In this document: in pieces, positions 10,597 to 22,541 of the stretch
How positions within the stretch are numbered: the stretch's first letter is position 1
How the letters are laid out: each line of letters starts with the position of its first letter
DNA from: Arthrobotrys musiformis
Lineage: Eukaryota; Ascomycota; Orbiliomycetes; Orbiliales; Orbiliaceae
Assembly: GCA_036971715.1 (NCBI GenBank)
Contig: JAVHJL010000006.1
Coordinates: forward strand, 1,736,001 to 1,800,000
Length of the DNA: 64,000 nucleotides
Direction: 5' to 3'
Made by a program: the position numbers and the translations under genes
The notes under the pieces: model-generated
The model's database searches: none
The model's input: the letters and a program-made list of their open reading frames with translations, nothing else
Told to the model about the DNA's origin: nothing

Positions 10597-13331
10597 ATGG
10601 CTTCGGACGCTAGGTCGATACGATCGTCGAGGGGCGTCCAGATAGCAGAAGATGAAGATGAGGGCTCGCCGAGGAGGACCCGACCACCTTTGCGAATACA
10701 TTCTGAACTCGACGAAACTTCTTCCTTGCTCGGAAGCATTACGGATGCACCCAGTCGGTCTTATAAAACAGCACCGTTGACTCCCAGGACGACGGCTTCT
10801 CACCCACGAATATCGAGGATCCAATCGTCTGTCTCTCCGAGTATACTACGAACGAACCGTACACAGTCTTTTGTTCAGAGACTAAGTACTGCTCTCACAA
10901 ACCTGGAAGATCGTGGACCGGATTGGGCTATTGCTACCGACCAAGCATACCACAAACAGTGGTACGATCAGGTACGGGACTTTCTAGCGAGCACTTTGTT
11001 ATCATATTCTATCTACCTTTCTAACCACCATGTTCGTTTACTAGTTCACATCAACCGACTGGGTTAATGATGCAGTCAAAGAAGCCTTCCGAATCAAAGA
11101 ACTTCGAGCCAGAAAGGATATCCGGGGACGGCTAGCACTACTGTATGATGCCTCACAGGGTTGGCTGTTGGCAGCAATTGTTGGTGCTCTCACTGCAGGT
11201 GTGGCATTCTTCGTCGACGTATCCGAAAGCGTTTTATTCGACTTCAAAAACGGGTATTGCAGCAATGGGTGGTATTTCAGTAGGAGGAAGTGCTGCTTGT
11301 CAGATGTCTCTGAAGAGTTTTGCAGTTCATGGCGCACATGGGGGGAGGGTGACCGTGACGAAGCTTGGGCTGGGAGAGTTGGTGGATACACAGTATTCAT
11401 ATCCGCAACTATCCTTTTTGCGATGTGCGCCTCGGCCATCACTATGGCGACAAGGACCGACCTCCCTTCATCCATTCGAATATCCGCCCTCGACGAGGAT
11501 CTTGGAGCGAATCGACCTGGTGACGAAATGAAGAAAGACGGTGGGCCTGCATTACGACAATACTACACAGCCGCTGGCAGTGGGGTGGCCGAAGTAAAAG
11601 TCATATTGTCAGGATTCGTCATGCACGGTTATCTCGGTTTTCGAACGCTGTTTATGAAGACGATTGGTCTGGTTCTGAGTGTGGCTTCTGGAATGAGTCT
11701 TGGAAAGGAAGGTCCATATGTGCATATTGCGACTTGCATCGGGAATATTTGTTGTCGTCTGTTTCCCAAGTACAACTCCAACGATGCAAAGCGTAGGGAG
11801 GTCTTGAGTGCTAGCGCGGCGGCAGGCGTAGCGGTCGCTTTCGGTGCCCCCCTAGGCGGCGTCTTATTCAGCTTGGAGGAAGTCAGCTACTACTTCCCTC
11901 CAAAGACCCTCTTTAGGACATTCTTCTGCTGCATTGTTGCCGCAATCTCCTTGAAATTTCTGGATCCTTATGGCACGTCAAAGATCGTCATGTTCGAGGT
12001 CCGCTACGAAACTCGCTGGCACGGATTCGAAATCGTCGCTTTCACCATTCTTGGGGCATTGGGCGGATTGTTTGGTGCTTTCTTCATCAAAGCTAGCAGG
12101 TTCTGGGCGACAACATTCAGAAAGATCAAATTTATTAAACAGAACCCTACGACCGAGGTTTTCGTCGTCGCTCTCATCACCGGAATCATCTGCTACTGGA
12201 ATCGTTACACAAGATTACCGGTTACGGAACTTCTTTTCGAACTTGCAAAACCCTGTTCTAGGAACCCGAACGATGACTGGAGACTGTGCCCTTTGGTGGA
12301 AGATATTCCTGATACGATCAAGGAGCTTGGGATCGCTCTTGTGATCAAAACCTTCCTCACAATTATTACATTCGGCACCAAAGTCCCTGCCGGAGTTTAC
12401 GTGCCAACCATGGTTATCGGTGGTATCATCGGTCACATGGTCGGTTTGGCCCTGCAATACTTTCGTCTGACGCACCCAGACAACATTTTGTTCCAGTCCT
12501 GTCCCACAGAAGGCCACTTCCCATGCATAGTCCCAGGAGTGTACGCTCTTGTTACTGCTGGTGCCGCTATGTGCGGTGTTACTCGACTATCGGTGACCTT
12601 GGTTGTTATTCTCTTCGAGCTCACTGGAAGTTTAGACTATGTCCTCCCGTTTTCGCTCGCCGTCATGGTCTCGAAGTGGGTTTCGGATTGGGTGGAACCA
12701 TTGAGCATCTACGACCTGTTAACCGACCTAAATGGCTATCCTTACCTTGATGCAAAAATGGCGCCTATATTTACCAGCGAACTTAGCGACATCATTTCAA
12801 GCTTACCACCCCAGCGAATCATCGACGTTTCAGACAGCTCTCTTGTCCCAGCGGTAGAATTGCGCCGAAAGTTACACTCCCTCCAAGCTAGCGGAGAGCT
12901 TGATGGCGGTTTGCCGCTGTTGAGGGACGGGGTTTTAGTCGGCCTGATTCCTGCGCCCGATCTGGAGTACGCCCTCGATGGACTTAAGAATGAAGCGACA
13001 GATCTTTGTCTTATGGAAACCGAGGAGGGGTACCACGACTATGAAAGTGAAGATGGAACTAGGATGTTGACGGACTTTACCGGTTACGTCGACCCAGCAC
13101 CTATTGCATTGGAAATTAGGAGTCCCATGGAACTTGTTTACGAGTTGTTTGTCAAGTTGGGTAAGTTGGTTTTTTTTCTCCCGATATTATATAAATACAA
13201 CGTATGGTGTTCTAATAAACATTGCTCTAGGACTACGTTTCCTCTGCATCACCCAGGAAGGCCAGTTTGCTGGTATGGTACATAAGAAAGATCTTTTGAA
13301 ATATCTCAAAAACATGGAGCATTCGCATTAA
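10597..13331 (+). CDS. CLC voltage-gated chloride channel / Cl-/H+ antiporter
   Basis: Three exons, 10597-10971, 11045-13160 and 13231-13331; 863 aa, in frame. A disordered Arg/Ser-rich N-terminus of about 120 residues precedes the first membrane helix near residue 165. CLC signatures follow: GSGVAE (303-308, the GSGIPE selectivity loop), GKEGPYVH (345-352, with the gating Glu), GAPLGGVLFSLEE, and PAGVYVPTMVIGG (the G-x-F-x-P-like anion loop). A pair of C-terminal CBS domains ends in the last exon. Yeast Gef1, the closest well-known family member, is a 779-aa Golgi/endosomal protein that affects copper loading and cation homeostasis. Retention of the gating Glu is consistent with either exchanger or channel behaviour. 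GSGVAE differs from the usual GSGI(P/S)E. Exon 3 completes the second CBS domain. Confidence 0.93.
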
Positions 13332-14646
13332 ACACCTTTCCGAGGTGTTGGTTTTTCCCATCATTTCATTCTGCCATTTCCGTTGAGCATTCTGGATCAT
13401 TAACGGCATCTGTCTCAACAATTCGACAGATTGTTTTATCTACGCCAAACTCCATGAGCATTTTAGTCGCCGAGTTCAATTTGTATATTTAGCGCATTTT
13501 TAGAGGAGTTTTATTCGCGTAACTCGTGGGGAAGGAGGGGCATTATTTCGGTACTTCTGGGGATACGGATGTGAGAATCGTTTTGGTTTTTGCCGTATTG
13601 TATATACTATAAGCATATATATCATTTGGGAAGCTTGAGGCCTTGATTAGTTTTTTATAAATTTAGTACTTTGTGAGGATAGCTGATGGACTAGAATCTT
13701 TTTTGTCTCCACCCAGTCTAGCCTTCAAGCTTATTGGGGGCTCATGTTGTATGGCCTAGGGTAGTATATATAATATATTAATAGGTGGGTTGGTTGGAAT
13801 ATCAGGGCTGGCAGGCACGAATTTGTACTTCTCTGCTAAGGTGGTACTATACATAGGTACTTAAGTAAGTCACGCCCTAGACGCTGTAATAGGGTCGGCC
13901 CTCATTTTTTTCCACTCGTGATACAGCTAGTAAACCATGCGAAACTGAGATGATCAAGTATATAGGGTGGCCGGCATCAACGTGCCAATCCTCACCTAAG
14001 TGCTCCGGTATGTCCGCACATTCTAGACTACCTGTCCAGTTTTGTCTGCGCATGATACATATATCGATAGCTGTGCGGGACGATATATAACTTGGTTCGA
14101 CGGGTACCATGGAGGAATTTCGCAGCACAAACATGCAGGGGATCGGATGCGCCTTCATACTCGGATGTTCGTGGGGAATGTATTATTGACGTACTTTCAT
14201 ATACAGTGGTTGAAGGTTACGTTTGTCGATATATAGCAGCTTTTGATTGAGTACTCGGCTCGTAGCCAGACTACATGGCGATATCTCAACTCGGGGATGT
14301 CGGTTCATGTTGGGGTTCGAAGGCGAGCTTTGGCACTAATCAGTCAAGTTCAAAATGGGGGAAGAATGTATCTATTTTTAAGGAAGGTACATTGGGATTT
14401 CGCCATCCGGGACACTCTGGTGTGTATAAAAGATACTATCCTCGTAAGCGTTAAACGGTGGGCACCCTGGATACAAGACGAATTCACCATGCAATGTTAA
14501 ATATATATACGCTGCGAAGGCAAGAAATACCGATCATCTTGCTGGCGCTATATCCGCGCATTATCAATAAAAATATCAGTTATATCATCATTTTCTGAAC
14601 AGCCACAGTTGATGTAAACATGGGCCCTTGGTTGAGCACTACATAT
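13332..14646. other. TpA-rich spacer
   Basis: AT-rich DNA with many TATATA runs downstream of the channel gene. Short ORFs on both strands lack ATG starts or family similarity. The richness in TpA would fit old RIP mutation but was not measured. Confidence 0.4.
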
Positions 14647-14952
14647 TTAGGTGATATTGATATACTGACCTTCGCGCAATTCGATCGGTTCTAAAAGGGA
14701 ATGTCCGCACCTAGGATGCAAGCGCCGCGTATCAGGGTTATTTATACGTTTAGTACCTTGCCCAGCCATTGTAATCTCGTACGTCTGACCAAGTAGTGCA
14801 ACGACTGCTCTCGCCGTTAATTGATAGCGCCCGGCTGTAGATACAGCAGCGATTATATCCGATGTACCCGCTGGATCTATAACTCCTCCATAAGCTAAAT
14901 TTGATGAATTCATCTTAATATCACAACCCATTATAGGAGGTTGAGCCCTCAT
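14647..14952 (-). CDS. Hypothetical small ORF
   Basis: An uninterrupted ATG-started frame of 101 aa in otherwise gene-poor AT-rich DNA. Composition is protein-like (segments such as YGGVIDPAGTSDIIAAV and TARAVVALLGQTYEI), with no signal peptide or family recognised. It may be the 3' part of the decayed gene just upstream on the same strand, or an independent small gene. Weakly supported. Confidence 0.3.
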   Translation of the reverse strand: MRAQPPIMGCDIKMNSSNLAYGGVIDPAGTSDIIAAVSTAGRYQLTARAVVALLGQTYEITMAGQGTKRINNPDTRRLHPRCGHSLLEPIELREGQYINIT

Positions 14953-15180
14953 AATCAATAGCTCATTTATTCAGGTGGAAATATATCGATGGTCGACGTT
15001 TTAACTCTTAAATATTCTGAGAATCCAACTCGTCACATTTATTGGGGTTCGTGGTACTTATTGATATTACATATATTGAAACGATTGCTTATTCGTCTCT
15101 GGACCATCTAGCAAGTCGTATATGTCCATTCAGTATGCATATGCAACTCGACAATGGCCTCATAATCTAAGTATATCGTT

Positions 15181-16100
15181 CTTCTAGGTCGCGGCTTCGC
15201 TGCACGAATTGAGTGTTTCTGTCAACTCCTTTCGAGATTGCATTTTTTTTATATCCAATATAACGCTCACGTCGTTTATATGATCATAAAAGTTGGGAGA
15301 ACAAAGCTCTAACCCGGACGCAATATGTATGTAATCACGTTCATTATCTAATCGACGATGCCGTCCTAGGATCCTAGGACTCACAGGTCTTTAGCAAAAT
15401 TCGACTCTAGCCTGGGAGGATCGTATACCCACAAATCCAAATCTAGTTCCTCAGCCTGCTGTTCCCCCTTCTATCCAGGATCATGTTGAGCTGGACGAAT
15501 CGTGCCCCCCCTCCAGCAAGTTGGAGATATACTCCCCAAATGCGGAGTACGTAACGATGAAAGAGTTTGCTCGTTCGATCGCTGAACTACGGCGCCCTTA
15601 GATCCGGGCATCAAGGTCCAATCCAGCCATTTGCCAAGATGTCGCCCGGAAGCCTGACTGCAGGTGTAAGTCGACAAATATCGCCGCTCAGTTTCTCTTT
15701 TACAAAGGTTTTCAGTTGTAGCCCAAGGCGGGGTCATAATGGGGGTTCGAGAAGTCGTCTTGGAGCTTTATTCGGTCAGTAGGAGCTAGAGTGAGGGGAT
15801 ATGAAGGGAGAAATACCTTGACCAGGTCGAAAAAACCATGAGAATTAATGCGAACCAGAGGACATGATGCCCATTTCCCCCAAAGTCGGTTGTATATCTC
15901 AACATCTGCGAATAAGATACATTAGTCAAGTCTGGTCTCGGTCCCAGAGCGCCTGACATGGCCCTTATGTGGTTATTTATATCCCATACCTCATCGTCCA
16001 TATTTCTTCCTGGAATTAATATTGATGGTTGAATAGCATCAGTCCGGTATATATGTTGTAAGAAAGAGTCGCGAAGGAAAGAGGGATAGGCTGAAGCCAT
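15181..16100 (-). pseudogene. Probable decayed multi-exon gene, family unknown
   Basis: An ATG at 16100 opens about 95 codons of protein-like sequence (a hydrophilic start, then FALILMVFSTW). Protein-like stretches continue downstream but in changing frames: PTDRIKLQDDFSNPHYDPAL, then KTFVKEKLSGDICRLTPAV in another frame, then SSAIERANSFIVTYSAFGEY, then EELDLDLWVYDPPRLESNF, then a segment ending NSCSEAAT and TAG at 15184-15186. I found no set of GT-AG introns that joins them without a stop. At about 15725 the frame break looks like a single missing base. This pattern suggests a gene broken by small indels and stops. No family was recognised. The alternative is an unusual intron structure that I failed to resolve. 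Confidence 0.35.
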
Positions 16101-16978
16101 CTTCTTGGAAGGTCTATTCGGTATTATATACCCAGAATATCCAGTTCATGAAGCTTCAACGACAGACATCGTCGCGATGCGTATAGAACAATCTAGTGGG
16201 TTCATGAAACTTGGAGGTACCGACCTAGCTTTGACCGGATGCATCTACATGGAAGTTAGCCCTACTCCAACCCGCTCTGAGGGATATAGCGAAGGGGTAC
16301 CAAGGAAGATGAGTGAATAGAAGCTAAGGCGGAAGGAACCAGTACCCTTGAGGGATTGAAGGAATATTACCATGTATCCGGAAACACTATCCTAGATTGA
16401 AGGACGATAGAACTTGTTGCAATGCATAATGAATCATAGAATTTGATTAATTCCAAGGTTTTGTAGAGATCAGTGAGACAAAACAAAATTGTTCCATAGA
16501 TCGGTATCCAATAATATACAAATGATATAATTATAATAAAAAGAAATGGAAATTTAACAAAAAAAAGAGAGAATACGCCGCGCCGTCTAACCAGCTATGC
16601 AAGCCAAATAAGGAAAGAGAAAAGAGTCGAGGATATCGTCCGAATAAAAACACCAGATGCAGAAACCCTGATATTACAAAGAGGCCCAAGAATATGAAAA
16701 GTGCGTCCCCAAAAATAAATACCCAATACCCCCATAACGGATAAAATAAAAAAATAATTAAAAAAAAAGAAGATGGCGAATCCACATTCATTAAGATCAT
16801 TAAATTTCGTAAAATCAGGCAGCGCCGAGAATATGCCCATCGTCCATCAGCGGAGATTTTTTTGGCCCCGTCGTAAATTTCGGTGTTTTCCAAATTATCC
16901 CAACCAGCGGTTTTATGCGTGGCCAATTTCCATGCACGAAGCGTGCATGCGATTTCCAAAAATGATGGTTTTTTTTTT
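16101..16978. other. AT-rich spacer
   Basis: Poly(A)/poly(T)-containing DNA downstream of the GPI-type gene. An open minus-strand frame at 16531-17007 overlaps that gene's 3' end in another frame and is low-complexity Phe/Leu, so it is not called. Confidence 0.45.
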
Positions 16979-17635
16979 TTAAAGCAGCATGATAGTTGCT
17001 GCCGCAAGAGAAGCCACCAATGCCGGAACTCCGAGGATGCTTAAACTGCTTGCACCCGAATCGGCAGGGACCTCTCTGGCACCCGAATCGGCAGGGGCCC
17101 CTCTGGCACTCGAATCGGCAGGGGCCCCTCTGAAGACTATCGGCTGGAAGGTCATCTGTGCTTCTGGGAACCTGACTTCCGACACTACGAAATCTTCGTC
17201 CGTAAGGGCAGTCGCCGTGGCTGCAGCTACTGGATCGGCCAACCTTGTGACTTGGCATATCGCGCTCGTTGTCCCCTCGAAGCTGCATGTGGCCTCAGCA
17301 ACTTGTATGAAGTCCCCGGTGAAGTAATTCAGAACCTGAGTCTTTTGGTTCGGATATGTTGTGACGTCGATATAAAAATCCATGTCCATGTCAGTTGGAG
17401 TAGCAGCTGCGGTTCCAGTTGAGGTTCCGGTTGCCTTTGGACGCTTGGCGTTTATCCCATATTCCGTGCTGGCTGCTCCCGTTTCCTTTACGATTGCGAG
17501 TAAAGATGAATGGGCGACGATTTCTGTAACTTCTGGGATCGCGGGGAAGAGTGATAATGTAAAGTCCGTTGTTTTTGCTGTGACAAACGAGGCCGAGAGG
17601 AAGAGAGTGGCGGGTGGGAGGAGAGAGAAGAGCAT
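16979..17635 (-). CDS. Small secreted GPI-anchor-type surface protein
   Basis: Single exon, 218 aa from the ATG at 17635 (the frame is open further upstream but that part is not protein-like). A signal peptide is seen at the N-terminus (SLLPPATLFLSASFVTA). The mid-part has two cysteines in the motif C-x3-TTSA-x-C. A stalk follows made of three 9-residue repeats of the form R-G-A-P-A-D-S-G-A. A C-terminal hydrophobic tail is preceded by small residues, as expected for GPI attachment. The architecture and Cys motif match the gene at 58344-59021, so both may belong to one fungal family of small cell-surface proteins of unknown function. The wall or membrane location is inferred. Confidence 0.78.
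   Translation of the reverse strand: MLFSLLPPATLFLSASFVTAKTTDFTLSLFPAIPEVTEIVAHSSLLAIVKETGAASTEYGINAKRPKATGTSTGTAAATPTDMDMDFYIDVTTYPNQKTQVLNYFTGDFIQVAEATCSFEGTTSAICQVTRLADPVAAATATALTDEDFVVSEVRFPEAQMTFQPIVFRGAPADSSARGAPADSGAREVPADSGASSLSILGVPALVASLAAATIMLL
17052..17132 (-). repeat. Three 27-bp in-frame tandem repeats
   Basis: Units at 17052-17078, 17079-17105 and 17106-17132 differ by only a few substitutions. They encode three copies of a 9-residue Ala/Pro/Asp/Ser unit in the stalk of the GPI-type protein. Copy number is likely variable between strains. Confidence 0.92.
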
Positions 17636-19181
17636 CTTGTTGATTCGCTTGGAGATTGACTTGGAGGTGTAGTCAAATGTAGACGTGGTATTGATAACTA
17701 TCACTGTTTCTATAAATCTATACAGAAACCAGGATAGTATTTGTATGTATCGTTGATGTATCAAAACTAGAATGAATTGTAGAGAACAGAGGGAGAGGGA
17801 GAGAGAAACCCCAGAAACTTCGAGGACACGATAGGAATCATATATTCGCTTGGGAAACCGCATATGCATATATATTATTCTCCGATATGCCATTGCATCG
17901 GACTAGGAAGCCCGCAGCTGCAGAGCTAGAGCTGCAGCCCAGCCTCTGGGATGGCTAGTGCATTGTGCCAGACAAGGGTCATGCTGCGGTGCCCGTTCCA
18001 GATGCACATTCTGGGATTTTTGCTCCTAACCGCCTGGGTAAGCCGAATACCGTGAATATGGTGCCACTAATACATGGCTAACACGCCGACCTCTGCTTCG
18101 GGCGATATGAATCAGATTACGCTCCCCCCTCCAAAGATAGGTCCCCTAGGCTTAGGTGTATGCCAATATCCGGTACCTGCATTCGAAGACGCCTTTGTAT
18201 AGCATCCGAAGGCTGTGCTGAGACCGCTTAGGGAGACCCCTTAGAACATTCTCGTTACAGAGCATTAATCGGGTCCGCCACGTGTGAATGGTCACCCCAC
18301 AATTGCACAATTGCCCTATGAGCTCCACCGGCCGATTGAAACATTTGCTGCCATGTCGACTAGCTAAAAAATCCTTTTAGTGAACGCCCATGGAAGCCTT
18401 GAGCTCCTTTGAGTGTAGACGTACCCGAGAGGAAGGAAGATTGAGAATTCCTACTTATTTTCTTCTTCTACTACTACGCCTTTTTCCTGCAGTCTGCGAA
18501 GTTAAATTGTTTGCTTTGCAGCCTTAGCTTTTGCATGTGGCTTGATCCATAAGCCAGCTCGAAAATTTTCTAGAATTGTTCTATGGCGTTTTTTTCTCTT
18601 GCTTATCCTGAAACAAGATCGCGATTTGGGATGTTGGTTTCAAAGTGTGATCGATGTAGCTTAGTCCGAAGACCCTGGCGGTTCACGATTGGGTGTCGGA
18701 CTTGGCCATTGGTGTCAGGGTGCTACAGACAGGGATCACCGCTTGGGACGACCTGGGACCCTTGTCACGGCTCTGGATAAACCCCAGTCAACGTCAGCTC
18801 GCCAAAAGGAATTAAAAACAGATGAAAAAAAAAAAAGAAGGTTTTAGACAACCAGGTACATGTGAAGATATATAAAGAAACCGGCTATTGTTACCATTAT
18901 GACTTCAGAGAGGTAGAATGAGTATACACAAAAAAGAAACACAACGGAAACGTCGTCCAAAAGCGGTTTTCGCAATCATGACCGCCAAGCCAAGGCGTAC
19001 CGAATCCTTCGCTGCAAATATCACCGTCGTCTCCTGGTGGATATTACATGTGCATATACACAAATCGTGGGGAACCAATCATTCAGCAACCAAAACAAAA
19101 CTTCCAAAAAATAGCATCAAGATATGCCCCTCCAGATATATATAATTAGGTATGTACGCCGGACCATCACCCCACTCCCGC
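17636..19181. other. Spacer between GPI-type gene and AKR1 3' end
   Basis: About 1.5 kb with the promoter of the GPI-type gene at its left side and the AKR1 3' flank at its right. Only short unsupported ORFs were seen. Confidence 0.45.
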
Positions 19182-21637
19182 TTAAACCTGCTCGTCTCCC
19201 GCCACACTCTGGTATGCCCCTCCTGCCCCACCACCGTCACGCCTCAACCTCGCTGGTGTCTCAAACATGGTATAGTAATCTACTCTCTGCCCACCCAACA
19301 TAGCTTCCCCGCCTGGAGCACCCTGGAACAGCTCTCCAACACCAGAACACCAGAAGTCATTGCAGTTCGTGATGATACCCCGATTCCACGGGTTTTGCCG
19401 CCGTCTCGACCGATGTTTGTTATCTGCGACTCCATCCTTTGCCGTCGCTAAGAATGTGTCGACACCTAAGAGTCGTAATACTTTGTTCCATGTACCTCCT
19501 TGTCCGTGTGCACCTCGGCCGTGCGAGTGACCGTGCGAGTGACCGTGTCCTTGTCTGTGAGCTCCTCCAGGTGCCGTGATCAATGGATTCGGGCCTGCAC
19601 CGCCGGGTTCTAATCCTACGCCTCCCAACGAAGTTCCACCACCTGCTATCATGCTAGATACCATGCTGGAAACCTCGTGGTCATCAAATCCACCATGTGA
19701 GCCGTGCATGTTCTCGTATGTAGTCTGCCCACGTAGAACTTGGATGGTCTGGACGATAAACAACATGGTAACCCAAGTTGACTGGAGGCCTGCCCAAATG
19801 CTCAAATACAGAGTGAATGGGTCAGCCCAGACTGGCTGGCACATGCTTGTGCTGAGGAAAAGGCAGTTTTCGACGGAAACTTCGGGAAGAGCAGAGAAGT
19901 CTGAGGCCTCAAGTTAGTTTTGGGGGCTAGAAAATATATTGGATTGCACTGGAGCTTACAGAAATACGCTAATGAGATATAGGAAATTAGTCCGAGTTCA
20001 AGAGTAACAACGTATGCTAAGAACTGTCGATGATTGCTAACACCAACACAGTTGAAAATCCACGGGCAGTGGCTAAAATGCGGTTAGTAAAGCACAAAGT
20101 TGGGCATAGCGTTCGAGCGGAGTACTCACTGGTCATGTCTTGCCACGCATCTTGAGCACCTCCTACAGTGCTTCGATCGTAATGGCATTCTAACCATACA
20201 ATGTACACAGAAGTTCCTATCATCGTATTTCCACTGTGATAAAAGGTCTTGTACAATCTCCTTTTGCTCTTCTCGAGAGCTTGTTAAGGGGACAAAACCG
20301 GGATCCGCTCGCATGCTGAAAGTGTAGAAATACAGGCAAAGTCCGTACATAAACATAAACATAAAATTTAAAATCGGGTGTTGCTCGTATGTCGCTGTAT
20401 TGGGCACTTTGTTAACAGAGGAAATCTCTCGAATATGGTTGTGCGGCTCTTACCAGGAAATACGGTAGAAAAGTATCTTAACCCTAACCAAAACGCCGTG
20501 CCTGCGAAGATACCCGCCAAAAATGGTGTCTTGTGCATTACTTTTTGCCCAGGGGCCCCGAACTCCTTCAGGGCCTTCGTAACCCCCATATTTGAAGTAA
20601 TGAAAAGCCCAATAAGCATCGGTATAGACAATATCGCTGGTAATATTGACAATCCCATCAACGCCACCCATATTAAAACAAACGGCGAAATGAATAGGAA
20701 TTTTCTTAGAAAGCTCTCTCGGGACTCCGGCACGCTCAAAAAGAAAGGAGCATTCGTGTGTTTGGGCCTCGCCTCCTTTGTAAACCCAGACTCCGCTAGG
20801 GCATCTTGGAATATGTGCAGTGTTTCCATCTCCTTTGCAGCCTGTAGGGGGGTGTTGCCAGTGTCTGTTTTGTGAAACCTGTCGGACCCATATTCGATAA
20901 GCTTTTGGATGCACTGGAAGTTGCCCTTAACTAATGCCCAGTGCAGTGCTGTAAGCTGTTTATCGTCCACGGCGCTAACATCGGCCCCCCATGATAGGTA
21001 CAACTCCACACAGGCTGGAAATCCCTTGTACGCGGCCCACATTAACGGTGTATGGCCCTGTGTGTCCTTAATGTCGACGTTTATGCCCTGGTGTAGGAGG
21101 AGGATTATGAGGAAGAGATTCCCATTGAAAGTCGCGAGGTGGAGGATGTTGTAGCCTTGACCGTCTGTGATCTGATGGTCGGCACCGTATCGTGTGAGGA
21201 GGTCAACGATGTAATAATGCTTCTCCTGGGCGGCCCACATAGCCGGAGTAGCGACAGACTCGCCACCGACGGCATTAACGTCGGCACCGGCTTCGAGAAG
21301 GACCTTACAAACGTTGTAACGGTTGTTAATTGCTGCCCACTGAATATTATTTTATTCCAAGTAAATAGTCAGCTAGCGTGCAGCAAGAACAGTGAGATGT
21401 GGCTATACGAACGTGTAGAGGCGTGATGCCTTCCGGATCCGCATAGTTTGCTGGGATTTTGCCAGAGTCGAGAAGCTGCCTGACACCCGCCTCGTCGCCC
21501 AGCTGGGCCATTTTCATGACATCGGGCTGAGGCGGGTTTGGGAGCACATCTGACAGCTCTAGGTCCGTATTTTCGGCATCGGTGGTGGATAATGTCGGTT
21601 TCCCTTTCGCAGGAACGGCCGAGGTAGCGGGATTCAT
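19182..21637 (-). CDS. AKR1: Ankyrin-repeat DHHC palmitoyltransferase AKR1
   Basis: Five exons, 21413-21637, 20454-21339, 20130-20406, 19960-20072 and 19182-19900; 739 aa, in frame. About six ankyrin repeats lie in residues 40-260 ([32 protein letters not shown] and so on). Membrane helices follow, then the Cys-rich zinc-binding region ending in DHHC at 462-465, which is completed across the third intron (GAC-CA|C-CAC-TGC) and followed by PW. A TTYE motif is present after the last helices. AKR1 enzymes transfer palmitate to cysteines of membrane proteins at the Golgi or endosomes; yeast Akr1 acts on Yck1/2. The 59-nt fourth intron needs the acceptor cctcag rather than the nearer ttctag, which would break the frame. 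The C-tail has a Gly/His-rich insert. Confidence 0.95.
19495..19565 (-). repeat. Gly/His-rich low-complexity tract in AKR1
   Basis: A short direct repeat (cgtgcgagtgac twice on the plus strand) encodes alternating His, Gly and Ser in the cytosolic tail of AKR1. His-rich tracts can bind metal; here this is only a possibility. Confidence 0.8.
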
Positions 21638-22541
21638 CTGGTTCGGGCCGAGAGGGGAGGTGGAGGAGACGAGGTGAGGTTAGGTGAGGTGAGGTGAGGT
21701 AGGTGGACGGTGTGTGGAGATATGATGTGGAACGAGCAGCCCGGCTGGCGCGGAACTCGGAAAGGGCGCGCAGTCGCGGTCTTCGGTGCTGCACCTTAAT
21801 TATCCCCACCTCACTTTTGACTTCAGGTACCTGGTACTAACTTTCTAGCTATCACCACGTCCGATACGAAAACTTCGTCGAAGGAGCAGAATGAAGAGAG
21901 ATGGATGAGGAGGGAAATAAGGAGAAGCAGAAAATTAAAACCACGATCGAAGACTAAGGGCCAGCCCAAAGCGGAGCGAAATTGCAGCTGCAAGCCGACA
22001 GGGAGAACCACGCTAAGCCAAGTTGCTCGCCCGATGCTGACCATCAATGCAATGCACTGCATATCGATATCTTCGGCTTCAGCTTCAGCTTCTGCCAGGA
22101 AGACGCCATAGATGATGCATCATAGGTGGCTGTGGCTGGCCCATAGCGGGCGCAGCATCAATGTCTGTCACCGCCTCGCAGCACCAAAAGAAGCCATCGA
22201 TATCGATATCTACGCAAACACTTGGAAATTAGCATGTGGCAGGTTCCGATATCACGACGAACGCCTGTGAGCCTCAGAGGCCCCACATGGCAAATTGGCG
22301 TCTGTCCAGCTGCACTAATGGCCCTGTCCGGTCTCGCGACCCCAGACCTCAGGAAACGACATGGAACGAAGTTTTGACAATGAGCCCTGCATTCGCTAAC
22401 TAAACGACCAATTCAAAGGCCCCAGAATCAATGGCGCCAGACACAAACCGCAACCACTTGTCAAGCTCTTATACCGTACATACAACGGCAGGTAGACAAA
22501 AATGAACCAGAAAAACAACAAGAAATTCCCTTCCTCATCTA
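21638..22541. other. AKR1 promoter region with GGTGA repeats
   Basis: Directly upstream of the AKR1 ATG is a GGTGA/GGTTA-type direct repeat (about 21671-21706). Farther up is a 12-bp palindrome gatatcgatatc at 22199-22210. Their role is unknown. No gene was seen. Confidence 0.45.

Noticed and set aside
16531..17007. 158-codon minus-strand ORF rich in Phe and Leu
   Set aside because: AT-rich low complexity, overlaps the 3' end of the GPI-type gene in another frame, no good start.
20378..20875. 165-codon plus-strand ORF
   Set aside because: Antisense to the AKR1 ankyrin and membrane-helix exon, which is clearly coding.
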